From positions 930,001 through 994,000 of the forward strand of contig JAQSEB010000050.1 of the NCBI GenBank assembly GCA_030063045.1: DNA of 64,000 nt, in the 5' to 3' direction. This document shows positions 38,401-50,294 of the stretch, piece after piece (within the stretch, counting starts at the first letter, position 1; the number at the start of each line of letters is the position of its first letter). Origin of the DNA: Pratylenchus scribneri. Taxonomy: Eukaryota; Nematoda; Chromadorea; Rhabditida; Pratylenchidae. Both the position numbers and the translations under genes were made by a program. The notes below the pieces were generated by a model. The model was not told where the DNA came from. It did no database searches and worked only from the letters and a program-made list of their open reading frames with translations.

Positions 38401-39344
38401 ACTTATCCGAATTGGCAGTGTCGGTGGTGATGGTGCTTTGAATGTCAGTTGGAAGATATTGGAGGAGCTAAAAAATTGTGATCAAATGTAAATTTTCTGA
38501 TTATTTTTAATTGAATGTTTCGATGATTATAATCGGTTCAAAACAGTTCTTAAACCATTTTATAAGTTTCTATACCCCAAGATTTTGTGCAAAATATGTT
38601 GTGCATGCGCTTTTTGACTTTTTCGTTTTTCCTAAATTGGACGGATTGTCAATTTAAGTTTTAAATATACACCAAACTACTTAATCTAAACCAAAATCTT
38701 GATTCATCGAATTAATGATAAACTGGTCTTAAATAACTTAAGGTCCAAAAATAAAAATTCGAGTCTGTGAATGAGACTGACTCACTTCGTCCTCCACCGG
38801 TCCAATGATTTCACATCGATAGAGCTCGCCCAGAATCATCAAATTGCATTGTCGCTCGGCATTCTCCCTGGTGTCTTCGGTTGCCTTTAACGAATGGAGA
38901 TTATTTTATATGTAGGGGAAATTAAAATACTTACCTGTATGGGAACTTCGTGCATATCAAGTGATTGAACTGTGACGTATTTCTTGATTGTCCACTTTTC
39001 TTTGCGCCTACCGATGCTAAAACAAACAAATATAGAATTGGTAAAAATTAATTCATACTTACCCGACATGTTCAAAGCTAGTGTTCGTTTCCGTAATGCA
39101 GATCAAGCCACGCTCAACAAATATTTGGATCGCTTCATTCGAATTTTCATTATTGTACCCATGCCGATCCTCCCACTTCCATGCTTCCAAATCATTTGCT
39201 GTGATACCACCATTGTTCCTTTGATTATCCTGAATATTTGTTATGAAATTGCTATCGATTAATTGTGTTACTCACTATGTGTTCTGATTGCATTATATCC
39301 TTGTATTCGTCGCCCAATAATAAAGATGGAGGAGGCATAGACAT
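35477..39344 (-). CDS. DEAD-box RNA helicase, Ded1/DDX3/Vasa-like
   Basis: Fifteen exons in minus order: 39276-39344, 39063-39229, 38935-39016, 38786-38884, 38162-38467, 38000-38120, 37633-37950, 37160-37363, 36868-37112, 36783-36827, 36545-36740, 36386-36500, 36101-36221, 35898-36050, 35477-35680; 814 residues. The N-terminal ~390 residues are variable, with an internal repeat (NKFELPAITTT twice, NQVLTSFP/NQVLTSLP) and a GGGGGRGPGP stretch. The helicase core has FNDLALTPQL (Q-motif region), AATGSGKSGAF (motif I), TTPGKL, DEVDKF in place of DEAD, MFSATFNI (motif III), ATDVISRGI and HRIGRVGRVG (motif VI). The tail FLEKMLAEKLQLEQ and a Gly/Asn-rich end recall DDX3/Vasa. ATP-dependent RNA remodelling in translation or germ granules is likely. 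It diverges from the gene at 40131. Confidence 0.9.
37420..37610. repeat. Degenerate minisatellite, ~20-base unit
   Basis: Eight or so imperfect units around AACCTTAAGATGGTCCAAA. It lies in the DEAD-box gene's intron 37364-37632. Confidence 0.85.
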
Positions 39345-39524
39345 TTTTTAAAGCATTTATAAAAAGTAAAAACCTTAAAATTGGATGCTGACTTTATGTA
39401 AAAATAAAACCCTTTTAAAGAAAATTTAATTGTGATTTGTGACCTTTTTCATAATTTATGAGAGATGATTATAAGTTGTGCGTGTATGAGCATAATTAAA
39501 TGAATGAATAATGAAGAAAGTAGT

Positions 39525-39795
39525 AAGTACGTGAAATGTGAATAGTAGGTATGCACGGCGGCATCGATGTGTGGCGCACGGTATGCTAGCCGCAGCCGCT
39601 AGCCCAGCTCAGCTCCTCAGCTCAACTCAACCAATCCAATCGATAATCAATCTTGTATAACATTCGCTTCGAAATTCTAAAAAATAAATATTATACGGTA
39701 TCATAAAAACTCAATGCAAGATGCAAGCAAAGCAAATGCAATGTTCATTGTTCAACGTTCAACCAACTTAAGTTAAATTTGTTAAGCAAAAATTA
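39525..39795. promoter_or_regulatory. Shared divergent-promoter sequence, copy B
   Basis: Lies between the divergent DEAD-box helicase and the Cys-rich membrane protein gene. Blocks matching copy A: GAAATGTGAATA near 39534, CAATCGATAA to CATTCGCTTcGAAATT at 39636-39677, GGTATC near 39698, and ACTTAAGtTaAAtTTGTTAA plus GCAAAAATT at 39765-39794. Copy B has an extra GC-rich insert (39553-39630, repeated CAGCTC). Confidence 0.5.
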
Positions 39796-40130
39796 GGAAA
39801 GCTAGCTCCAAGCAAGACAAATATTATTAACTTGCGATTTGATTGATAAGTGATTATTTTACAATTGATTGATAGTTTAAGAAGTCTGGTGTTTCTATTT
39901 GTTTTCATTCAAAGTTATGGTTTCGGGATTTCGCATTTCTTCTACAAGCTGCAATTATTCTAATATCGAACATAAAAATGCAGAAAAAAAAAATGAAAAC
40001 GCATTCACATACATTACAAAGATTCTATTAAGGTTCAAATTTTCTTAGTTCTGTTTTCTACACATCCCCAATTCCACATTACATTTCAAGTCTTATTTTT
40101 AGCATAGTACACGTAAAACGAATATAAATA

Positions 40131-41536
40131 ATGACGAAATCAATAACTACACAAGGTGGATCAATAACGGCGAAGACAGCTGGCAAAAAGAAGAAACAAA
40201 ATTACCTGAGAAGATGTATTAAACGCAAGAATTGCATCTTCTGTTTTGTCTTCAACGTGAGTTCTAATAATCGGCTAAAAAGTAACATTCCAACAAATTA
40301 GATTGTATTCGCATTTGCAATTGTCGGCGCAATCGCATTCGTCTCATTCAAATATGTTGAGATCCGGGTGAGTTCTCTTTCAAAATAAGCACAAAAACTT
40401 TGACATTTAAGGGATTAATTGCCGATGCTGGGAAACGTAAAGAACTATTGACGAATCGAATGGACATTGATGCATACTTCCATCAGTGAGCATTTACTTA
40501 TTAGAAGAAAATCATTCAATTAACAAATATTTCAGAGGCAAATGTCAAATTTATCCCAACGAAGAGCATTACAAGCAATTGGAAAAATCGGACCAGGTTA
40601 GTTCATAGAACAAAATGTCAATCCTTATCTTTGATTTCAGGCATTCTGTAACCGTTACTGCGAAGGCAACTACCACATGGAATTGTATGGATTTCGATTT
40701 ATGATAAAATAATAATACTTTTCTATTTAGCTTATCCCGTTCTGTGCAATGGAAGAAAGAAGATCATGATCATGATGACTGTCCGCATTACGTCGAATTG
40801 GTATGGGTTTTGGAACATAAAAAAAAATATTCACATTCATTTTTTACAGAGACCATGCCGAAGCAAAATGACCACCACCGATGCCAATGATGCCAACCCA
40901 AAATGCTTGAAGAAGAAATTCAAGTACGATTACATCGTAAGTCAACACAAAAATCTTCAATAATTCTTCCCATTGTAATGGGGTGGGACTCCGGACTTAA
41001 AATTGACTGATGAGGATGAAATTTGAAGGAATTAGGTTTGATAGACATACAGGTTTGAAAATTCTCAAGAGGTTGTCCCAAGGTCTCGGAAGGCGGCCAC
41101 GGGCCACCTGACCTGGTAAATCTTGGACTCTTGAGTATAACAAAGATTTATTAGGGAGAGAAGTTTATTTATTAAAAGGAATTTAAATGGTATAAATCAA
41201 ATAAGGGAGAGAATGGGAAAAATAGGAAAAACATATTAAAAAGGAGGGGAAGGATTATATCAGGTGGGGAGGGAAACATTTCTTAAGTGAAGTCCATCTT
41301 CCAGCGTCCAACGCCAACCACAGATCCATCGGGGTTCGGGGGTTGGGCAATCCTAAATGCCAAACATGTTGAAATCCTCTCGGCGGTATGGAAAATAGTT
41401 GCAATTGGGAAATATTTTGTGGGGATATCATAATTTTAAATATTTATTTTGAACTTTTCAGGCGCCAAAGGAACAGTATATGGGAATTTGCATTGCCTGT
41501 CCGCATTCTTCGTCTCCACCTTCCAATGGGCAATGA
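40131..41536 (+). CDS. Unrecognised Cys-rich protein with N-terminal membrane anchor
   Basis: Eight exons: 40131-40256, 40302-40367, 40412-40485, 40536-40596, 40641-40684, 40731-40800, 40850-40936, 41462-41536; 200 residues. A basic N-terminus (AGKKKKQNYLRRCIKRK) precedes one hydrophobic span (FCFVFNIVFAFAIVGAIAFV, about 39-58), so a type II or signal-anchored topology is likely. The following ~140 residues contain about nine Cys (KCQIYP, AFCNRYCEGN, DDCPHY, RPCRSK, KCLKKK, GICIAC), as in a disulfide-bonded outside domain. No family was recognised. The last exon is separated by a 525-base intron and adds 24 residues; frame and acceptor agree, but it is the least certain part. Confidence 0.75.
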
Positions 41537-41884
41537 TCAAAATGGAATGGAACGGAAGTCGATGTGTTATGCCATAAAATATTATAATAAATTGTATTAA
41601 ATTAATGTGTGGATTTTTGGAATATATTCTCTTTGCCCTTATCCTCCCAACCTTTCCCCTCTTAATTGTTGCCATAATTCGGTTTATTCTCTTTTCCTTG
41701 TTATCATTTGGTTTAAATGAATAAAAAGCAGTTGCTTATTTGTTTAAATAAATTGCCTCTTATAAAAGACCATTTGGTCCAAAATGAATTTATCCATTTA
41801 AAAATGTAATGAATCAGCATTTATCTCTGAATATTTGGAAATCATTTTATTTAATTATTAATTAATATTTTCAAAAGATAAACA

Positions 41885-44138
41885 ATGAAATCAACGACTA
41901 AACCTGAAATTGGTGATTTCTACGAAATTTTGGGCGTCCCTAAAAATGCCAGCGAACAAGAAATAAAGGTTTTTCATTGAATTTTATAATAATTTATTAA
42001 AATTAACTAAGAATGCCTATCGAAAATTGGCCTTGAAATTTCATCCAGACCGAAATCCGGGAGATGAAAAAGGTTCCCAAATTTTAACCCATATTCAAAT
42101 CAATTTTAATATTTTAGCGCAAGAACAATTCAAGAAAATTAGCATTGCATATTCCGTGCTTTCCGATCCAAACAAACGCAGACAGGTTGGAATTCATAAC
42201 ACATAAAAATGTAAATTATAATTTAGTATGACGTTTCCGGTCCATCCATGGCAATGAACGATTTTGAGGGATTGGACATTTCCGAATTGGGAGGCGTTGG
42301 ACGGTTTTTCGGTGCCATGGTATGTTTCATAGTGAGCACAAAAAGATGTGGAATTATTTTGAATAAGTTATATTTAATCAAAAAACCTTAACTATTACTG
42401 AAGAATAATAAAATATTAAATACTAATTTTTAACCAATTTTCAGTTCACTAAACTCGGCATACCTATCCCAACGCAAATCGGACCAAAAGTTCTGGCCCA
42501 GGCCCGCGAACTCTGCCATGGGAATAGTCCACCGGATGCAAAGTAAAATTCCAAAATTAAACATAAATATTTTTACCCAAAAGGATGATCAAATTGGAGC
42601 AGGGAATTGTGGTCAGCGATCAAGTGAATAATCAGGAGGCACATTTCTACATGATCGAAATGAGCAGCAAATATGATCAAGGAGGTAATAATTTTATGGG
42701 TAATATTTAATTTGACGAAAAAAAAGATTATATAAAGCCAAAATAAAATGGGTTTAAAGAACAGTTTGTGTCCTACATTCACAAACCAAATATACCCAAA
42801 ACTGGAAAGAGCTGGTCAAAACGCATTGAATTGTTTATAATTTGTTATGGTTTGGCCAACAATTAAAGGGTATTAAACGGTTTAAACCCATTTTGGTTTA
42901 ATGGTTCCACTAGGTTTGAATTGGTTAAACCTAAGCAAAAAACATAATCAAATGATTATTTTTAAATTTAATTATTCAATTTTAGTTGTAATTCGCTCAA
43001 AATCATCGGCCATGAGCAAATTCAAGCTGGTCCTATTCGACAAGGATGGCGGCGTCCGGTATATTCGAGAGAGTCAGAAGAAAAAGAATTGCACTTCCGC
43101 TGAACTCTTCTTCCTGCCCTTTGATCGGATCAACATTTCGGAATTCATCCCAATCAAATTCTATATGGAGGATAAGGAGGTGAACCAAAATTACAATTTA
43201 ATCCAAATTTAAATTTTTCATTTTTTCAGACTCCACTTCCCTTCCATTTTTTGGATACACTCGAAACTCAAGGTTTTTTTTTTCTGGTTAATATTTTTTA
43301 CAAAAATTCTTCCAGGTGCAAATTTGATGGAACTGCAACCTGGCCAACACATTTTGGCAGTTTATGGAGATAACTTTCTTCAAATGGTAAATTATTTTTG
43401 GCCATAACAAAATGTGAGGAATTTTTTCCTCACAATCAGAGGATTTAGTAAAATTAGAGCATTTATTCAACATATTTTTGGTCAAATAACAGTATTTCAT
43501 CTTTAAATCTATTTTAGAATTTATACAAAACGAATAAAAAGGGCTACTCGGAAAAATTATTGTCCCCTGTGCGGATTCGAACCCGAGACCTAAATTTTGC
43601 TAAAGTGAAGGGTTCCCCTCTAGGCTAAATAAGAATTCTTAAGAAAATTTTTTTTATAAAATTATAAACCCTAAATATTCAAAAAAATTGTTTACTTAAC
43701 TAAAAAAAATTATTGTCCTCTTAGAGGATTCGAACACTAGACCTAAATTTAAAAATCCATAAATTTTTCAGGTCAAATACAAAATTTCATTCTTGCCTCT
43801 TAGCAATGCGAGTTTGGAAGCCGTGGAAAAAATCAAAGAGATTGAACCGAATTTGGTGACGAAAAAGCAGGAAATGGCCGAATTCCAGAAGGAATACATG
43901 GACTTGAAGAAGAAATGGGAAGCGGCAAAGGAAAGGTTGAAGAAAGAGGAGGAAGAGATTTCCACTTCACTCAAAAAGAGGGACGAAGCCTATGAAGAGT
44001 AAGTTGGAAAAATGTTTAAAAAAATAAACACATTATTTAAGATTGTTCGACGCCTGTGCCAAATCATTTCCATCAATGCAGACAATTCATCCGGCAAAAT
44101 CAAATGGAGGCGGCTTTTTCTCATTTTTCGGGAAATAA
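41885..44138 (+). CDS. J-domain co-chaperone of the ARG1-like type
   Basis: Eleven exons: 41885-41968, 42012-42072, 42118-42185, 42227-42319, 42445-42542, 42584-42684, 42986-43179, 43230-43272, 43316-43386, 43772-43998, 44042-44138; 378 residues. The J domain (residues about 11-78) has the HPD tripeptide in [13 protein letters not shown] and ends DPNKRRQYD. Then comes the stretch [20 protein letters not shown] and [11 protein letters not shown], a middle beta-rich region with [13 protein letters not shown], and a C-terminal coiled coil ([20 protein letters not shown]). This order matches the plant ARG1 (altered response to gravity) J protein, which I recall best. J proteins stimulate Hsp70 ATPase. 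Intron 6 has a dispersed-repeat copy and intron 9 has one full and one partial SINE-like copy. Confidence 0.9.
42745..42960 (-). repeat. Dispersed repeat C, copy 3
   Basis: Reverse copy sharing TCCTACATTCACAAACCAAA and AGGGTATTAAACGGTTTAAA with copy 2. In J-protein intron 6. Confidence 0.78.
43505..43632 (-). mobile_element. tRNA-derived SINE-like element, copy 8
   Basis: On +: ATTGTCCCCTGTGCGGATTC, GAACCCGAGACCTAAATTTT, and A-box complement TTCCCCTCTAGGCTAAATAA. In J-protein intron 9. Confidence 0.84.
43700..43752 (-). mobile_element. tRNA-derived SINE-like element, copy 9 (fragment)
   Basis: Only the B-box part is kept: AATTATTGTCCTCTTAGAGG then ATTCGAACACTAGACCTAAA. ~70 bases after copy 8 in the same intron. 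Confidence 0.65.
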
Positions 44139-44537
44139 ATAATTAAGAAAGCGGCTTTAATCCCACATCACACCTTAACCCCCCCCCCCCCCAATCCTTA
44201 ATTCATTGTGTAATCCTTATAATTCAACCAAATTTCTTTCTGTGCTGTTTCTGATTACATTTCAGAGATTAGATTATAAAATAATTTTATGTGTTTTTTT
44301 TTGAGATTATTTTATCGAATAAAAATACAAATTTATATTTCCATTCCAGCAGTTTTTTTTATTGATTTCATACAAATATAAATTATAATATATCACCTTT
44401 GGTAAGTCCATAATTCTTCAAATCAGGATGGAGGAGTAATTTTTGTTGTTAGAATGGAAATTACATAAAAATTGGAGGTGGAAGGAATTGATTATAAATT
44501 TTATCCTTCTTCACATATATTCTTCACGTTGCGAAAA

Positions 44538-47500
44538 TTAGTCAAATGAAATCAGCAAATCCTCCGGTACCAATGTTGTTGTTCCTTTCTGTTGTTGTTC
44601 TTGGCTCGATTCCGTTGCTGCCGGGATCGCCGGTTGCTGCTGCTGAACATTTTGCATTTGTTGGTGCTGATGGGCCGCCATATATTGCGGATATTGTTGT
44701 GGTTGTGGTGGCATTTGATGGTGAAATTGTGGATTCATTCCATGCAAATGTTGGTGGGTCATTGGATTATGATGATACATTGGAGTGGGTGCCGGGGAGG
44801 AATACATCATTTGTGGTTGGGGCGGTGAACTGAAGAAGGGTTGCTGGGAAGTTGGCATGGAATAGGGCATGACCATCGGTGGTGGTGGTGCCGGAATATT
44901 TGCTCCTCCGGAATAAGTTGACATTATTTGAGCGGTTGGCATTGGAGAAACTGCAAATAGTAAATTTAAATTAATAAAAAATTTTCCAAAAATTTTAAAA
45001 TTCTTAGCCTAAAGGGTAAACCTTCACTATTGAAAAATGTAGGTCGCGGGTTCGAATCCGCTCAGAGGACAATAATTTTTTTTCGGACTTGGTTTCTAAT
45101 TTTATGAATAATTTGTGCAAGAAAAGACTAAGAAAATGCCCTATTTTTTAAATATTTATTAAAAAAATTATAATTGATTACCATGCGACGATGGCTGATT
45201 CAAATAAGTTGGCATTGGCGGAATTTGTCCCATCAAAGCAGCGGTAGAGGGAATAGTGGGAGGAATGGACGAGGGCGTTGGAGGCATTTGTTGATGTTGA
45301 TAATGATGCGTTGAAGACGGAGGCAATTGCATTTGCGAAACCATTGGCGTTGTAGTGGCGCTGGTGGATGTGTTCATCATTGGGATTGGCGTTGACTTCA
45401 AATACAGGAATATTATTTTTTGAAGAAATTATTTAAAATTCTTTATTAGATATTAGTGTATTTGGGGTTCATCCCTAAAGACTTACAATACATCGAAAAA
45501 AAATATATTGTTTCGTGTATGTCAATTTTTAGTGTCATTTTGACCTTCCCACTTTTTTCTCTATGCTTCGTTTGACAGCTAAGCAAATTCTAATTCAAAT
45601 CTCGACCCAATTTCTGAGAAATGTGTTAAATAGGTCTCATGGATTTTAGGTTTTCTTCTTGGTTGACCCCATTCTCATCGAGCCCTAATCCCCAAAAGCC
45701 CATATACCTGATGTTGCATTGGCATAGGCATTTCCATCATTCCAGCACCGGCGCCGCCACCAATGGTTTGAGGGCTCTGTTGAAAACGTTGTTGACGAAT
45801 TTGTCGTTCCTGCTCCTGGAATTTCTGAATGGCCGCATATCGTTCGGTCATCAACATTTCCTATAAATTAAAAAGGCAATTAAATTAATTAAAAATATAA
45901 TTTACATGTTTTTTATTGCGCATAACTTCCAATTTTTGACGCAACTGTGTTTGCCTTCTGCTCTGTTCCTCTCGCAACTTTTCCTGTCGTTGGCGTTCGG
46001 TCTCCTCCCGCAGTGCATTTATTGCCTGCCTTGCCTCTTGAATATGCGCCAAATGGTCTTGCAACCGTTCAAAGTGTTCTAATGGAAAGAATAATTAAAT
46101 TTAATAATTAAAATGGTAACTAGACTAGCGTTCGTTCTTGTTAATTTTATAAAGAAAAAAAATTTTCTTTTAAAAATTCCTTAGCCTAGAGGGGAACCCT
46201 TCACTTTTGCAAAAAATTAGGTCCCAGGTTCGATCCCTCCCAGAGGACAATAATTTTTTTTCGGTCTTGGTTCTAATTTTATGTATTTTTATATATTTAT
46301 TGAGTCGAAATTTAAAGCATTTTGAACAAAAAATCTTAAAAGAATAACGTTAGTGTTACCAAAAATGTCAAAAAAAAACCTCGTCCTTCCTCCAATTTGG
46401 TCATTCTGTGGAGGACGGCGCCATGCAAATCGGTCAGCTGTGAGAACAGTGAATGAATGGCCGAATCATTGACAATGGAACGTCCACGAAGTTGGTTACT
46501 CTTCATTCGGGTGTTCATTGTGTCAATCTTAAATGTGTAAAATAATATTAGAAGGATGGCCATTGGCCATTAATTTAATCAATTTATTCACAAATGTTAA
46601 GGTTTATTAACTTGGCAAAATCTTTACTTATATTTGAAATAGGCTGACTAAGGTTTGTTTATAAAGGATCTTACGAAGAATCAAAAAAATTAAAAATTTT
46701 GACTTTGACCCAAATAAAGGGCCTCCAACTTTTGAGGAATTTAGGTCTCGGGTTCGAATCCACTCCGAACAATAATTTTTTCGGACTTAGTTTTCACTTT
46801 TATGCATTTTTAGACACTTTATAGAACATTTATAGCCGAAAATAGTATTTTAGATACGATAATTTTTCCCTCTTTCCTGCCTAAATATAAATATAATCCT
46901 TCTAAATATGATATATAGTTTTTAATATCAATAAAAAAATTTACTCGTTCTTTGAGCACTCGACAGAATTGTGAAGTTTCGGCAACTTCCTCCTCCCCTC
47001 CATTGCCGCCGACCATTTCCAAATTATTGTCCAAATTCATTTTTGCATAATTCCTTGCAATCTCATCAATTTGTTGTTGCCGTTTTGCGACGGCACTGCC
47101 AATTCCACCGACCATCGGTGGCTGTGCTTCCATCAATCCATCAACATCCAAATCCAACATTTCTTGTTGCAATGTTTCATTCAATGCGTAGGAATTGTTA
47201 TTGGGAACCGCAGCTGGTGTTTTGGTTGTCGGCGTTTTGCCACCCAAAATGCCATTTTGTTGATGAGGTTGTTGCTGCTGACTGACACTGGAGGATATTG
47301 AAATGGAAATTTCACTCGGAGGTGGTGCAGTGGCTCGCATTGCTTGTTCCTAAAATAAAATTAATTGATATTTTAGGTTTTTTTTTATTATTTAGGGTTT
47401 TCCCCTAACTAAGTTATTCCAAAATCTTAGGGTTAGCTAAACTTATTAGAGCTGTTACAAATCTTAAGGTTTCTAACAGACCTTCAGGATTTATTAATTA

Positions 47501-48957
47501 CCTATTTTGAATAATTTACGGATAAATTTATTTATAATACCTCAGTCTCTTTTCTCTTCCTCTCCCAATAGTCACGGTCCAAATATTTTGAAAGTATTGA
47601 GTCAAATGGTTGCTCCTGTGCTGGTTCATCGGCCATTCCCGATAGGGCAAACTCCTCACGGTTATTCGTCAATGTGTTCAATGGAGCCGGCGGTTCAGTT
47701 TTTGATGGCTCAATATAATTGCTTAGCTCATTGTTCACTTTGATGTTGTTGCTTTGGTAAAGACTGCGAAAACGTCCCTGTTCCTTAATTTGAATATGAA
47801 AAAATATTCATAAAATTTTGGCAAAACCTTAGCTTCCGCTTCACTTTGACTTATTGCCAGTGCCAATTCCAACTCTTCTTGCTCTTTTGCCTTAAGTTTT
47901 TTTTGGATAATCAAAACTTAAGGTTTATTGGATAAAATACTCTCATTTTTATAAAAATTTCTTATTAATTTATGCATTTTTTCCCTATTAACCTGTGCTT
48001 CCTTCAATGCTTTTTCTCGTGCGGCCGCCTCTTCAGCTGCTTTGTTCTCAAGCTGATTTGTTGGCTGACCCTTAAATGAGTTTGTTTAATGAATTTAATT
48101 GAACCAAAAACCTTGATGACGCCAGTTTGCGATTTGTCGAAACATGCCTCACAGACGCGAACTTTCTTCTCAATGCCAAAATGGGGCAACAACATTTGTT
48201 TGTTTGAGCATCGATCACAAAATATTTGACCGCATGCCCGGCAATGATGCTTTCGTGTGAACACTCCAAATTCGACACGACATCTTCAAAAGATTTTTAA
48301 GATTTTATTAACAAAAAGGCAGAAAACCTATAGCAATTGTCACCCTCCGCCCAATCTGGGGCTGAATCGGCCAAAAACATTGCTTTTGCCTCATCAATTG
48401 GCGGAAATTCGAATCCATTCATTTTCAGCAATGAATGCGTGTCACCCACAATTTTATATTCCGCAATGCCTTTGAATGCCGACGTCCAACATTGGATAAG
48501 TTCGAGGATTTTGTTGCGAACAAGTTCCGGCGGATTTGATACAACCAAACTTCTCATATCTTCCATGAATTCTTTGGTGGCAATTTCAGCAATAAACTGA
48601 AAGTTTTGAGATTAATTTGAATTAATTTGCACAAATTAAACAAACCTTTTTGCCACAATTTTTGACGCAAGCCTCCAAAACCATCAAAGCATGATGCGAA
48701 ATGTGGGGATTTGTGTGGTTGTAACGTTTTTGAATGATTTTCAATGCATCTTTCACACTTAAAAACCAAAAATTTGATGATTTTATATGGTTGAACTTAC
48801 GGCACTTCACCGCCCCTAATCATGTCAACACATTCCAGAATTGCCTCCCAATTCGGTTCAACCAAAGTTTGATCGGTCGCAGATTCTTAAAATATGCTTA
48901 AAAACCTCAACTTTTTTACAAAAATTTACCTAATATTTTTTGAAATCTATAAGCCAT
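44538..48957 (-). CDS. hgrs-1: Hrs/HGS, ESCRT-0 subunit
   Basis: Fourteen exons in minus order: 48930-48957, 48801-48885, 48646-48757, 48328-48596, 48112-48283, 47993-48070, 47828-47890, 47541-47783, 46945-47349, 46380-46527, 45906-46078, 45708-45860, 45182-45395, 44538-44950; 851 residues. VHS domain (residues about 3-140), FYVE zinc finger with [13 protein letters not shown] (about 160-220), a ubiquitin-interacting motif [14 protein letters not shown] (about 255-270), the Hrs helical/coiled-coil core, a long Gln/Pro/Met-rich tail and a C-terminal clathrin box DLLISFD. It binds PI3P and ubiquitinated cargo on early endosomes with STAM. Introns 9, 10 and 13 carry SINE-like copies. The ATG is placed at MAYRFQKIL, where VHS begins; the frame stays open a little further upstream to a TTTTTAG that could be a trans-splice acceptor. 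Confidence 0.95.
44998..45112 (+). mobile_element. tRNA-derived SINE-like element, copy 10
   Basis: TTCTTAGCCTAAAGGGTAAA, B box GGGTTCGAATCC, AGAGGACAATAATTTTTTTT. In Hrs intron 13, antisense to the gene. Confidence 0.86.
46175..46300 (+). mobile_element. tRNA-derived SINE-like element, copy 11
   Basis: CCTTAGCCTAGAGGGGAACC, B box AGGTTCGATCCC, AGAGGACAATAATTTTTTTT, ATGTATTTTTATATATTTA. In Hrs intron 10, antisense to the gene. Confidence 0.86.
46705..46830 (+). mobile_element. tRNA-derived SINE-like element, copy 12
   Basis: A-box side decayed (GGGCCTCCAAC); B box GGGTTCGAATCC, ACAATAATTTTTTCGGACTT, TTTTATGCATTTTTAGACAC. In Hrs intron 9. Confidence 0.8.
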
Positions 48958-49261
48958 CGCTTTCAATTCACCTTCTTGAACAATTTCAATAATTTCTTTG
49001 TATGGAATTTTTCCTTTTAGCTTTGTTTTATCTAAAAATGCGATTAATGTGTTTATATCCTTTTTCTATCGATTTTTTTTCGCTGTTAAGTGTTAAGAAA
49101 TTGTACCCAGCAAAAGGAAAGAAGAAGTATTTGAATGACTCAAAAGAGCATAAAAGGAAATCAAAATAAATTGTTTAATTCAACATTTATTCGTGTGTAA
49201 AATTATCAGAAATAAAAACAAAATGAATAAAGCGATTTATTGAAAAAATAAAAAATAAAAT

Positions 49262-50294
49262 TTATTCCATGAGCAGAGGATTAATTGATTTCCAAAATTT
49301 CTTTTCCCATTTAATTTGTTGCTTGAATTCATCAATGTTGAACCATTTATAGTCGACAATAATATCTTCATTTAAATCTATCTTTGTTGAATGACCAGCT
49401 GTGCGCTTGTTGGGAATGATTTGAATTGGATAAAAGAAAATCTGAATTAATAAAATTACAAATGAATTTTCAATAAAAATTACAAATGATCCGAGAAGGC
49501 CAAGATGTTCCTTCATTGAGTTGGAAAAATGGAGCGCATAATGTGCAATCGGTGCATTGCCAAGTATTTTGAATTCATAATTGTTGCTTTTTTGCCCATC
49601 GACTTTGGGAAAAACATTCTTCAAGCATTTTTCTACACTCTAGGATTAAAATATTTTTTATTTTTAATAAAAATGAATAAACCAACCTCTCTTAAAGTTT
49701 CGCCATTCTCATTAATTCTCCTTGGTAATGTCCAATACGGAGGAACGTAATCGCCATCTTTGGAATTTGCAAATTTTTGCTTGACCAAAAATATTAATTT
49801 TCTGTCCAAATTTCTGTCAATAGAGCGGCAATCCGTAACATTGTCCACTATTGGCTTGTCCAAATTGTATTTCTCAATCAATTTTTCGCTTTTTTGTTTC
49901 CATTCATCGCACAATTGAAAGCTATTAATGCCCAATTCTTGGTCCAATTCACTGAGATCTCTGCCTTCTGCTTCAAATTTTTTCCGTTTTGCTATGAGTC
50001 TAAATATTTTTAATTAATTAAATTAATAATTTTATTGTTTTACATTGCATCTTTCTCCATTCTCAACTCGAATTCAGATTTGTATGAATTTATTGTATCA
50101 AAATGTTCGGATAATTCGGCATATTGACGTTCAACTTCGGACATTGGCGGTGCGACGATTGGTTGACGATAAATAACACAGGCCACCTCCCTTTGCCATT
50201 GTTTTGGATCAACATTCTCAAATTGAACAGCTTTTGTTGGATTTGTATGATAATTAAATTGAGAGAATCGACGTAAAACCCGCAAATTATTCAT
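49262..50294 (-). CDS. mrpl-46: Mitochondrial large-subunit ribosomal protein mL46
   Basis: Four exons in minus order: 50044-50294, 49687-49999, 49484-49639, 49262-49441; 299 residues. A basic presequence-like start (MNNLRVLRRFSQFNYH) suits mitochondrial import. Then come VACVIYRQPIVAPPMSEVE, a helical charged region and the Nudix-like half with DYVPPYWTLPRRINENGETL and HSTKIDLNEDIIVDYKWFN, as in MRPL46. It belongs to the mitochondrial 39S subunit. It lies 304 bases upstream of Hrs in the same direction, so the two could share a transcript. It is divergent from the eL20 gene. Confidence 0.9.

Noticed and set aside
44546..44833. Frame antisense to the last exon of Hrs
   Set aside because: Mirror of the Gln/Pro/Met-rich Hrs tail, which avoids stops on the other strand; the same holds for 46971-47301 (+).
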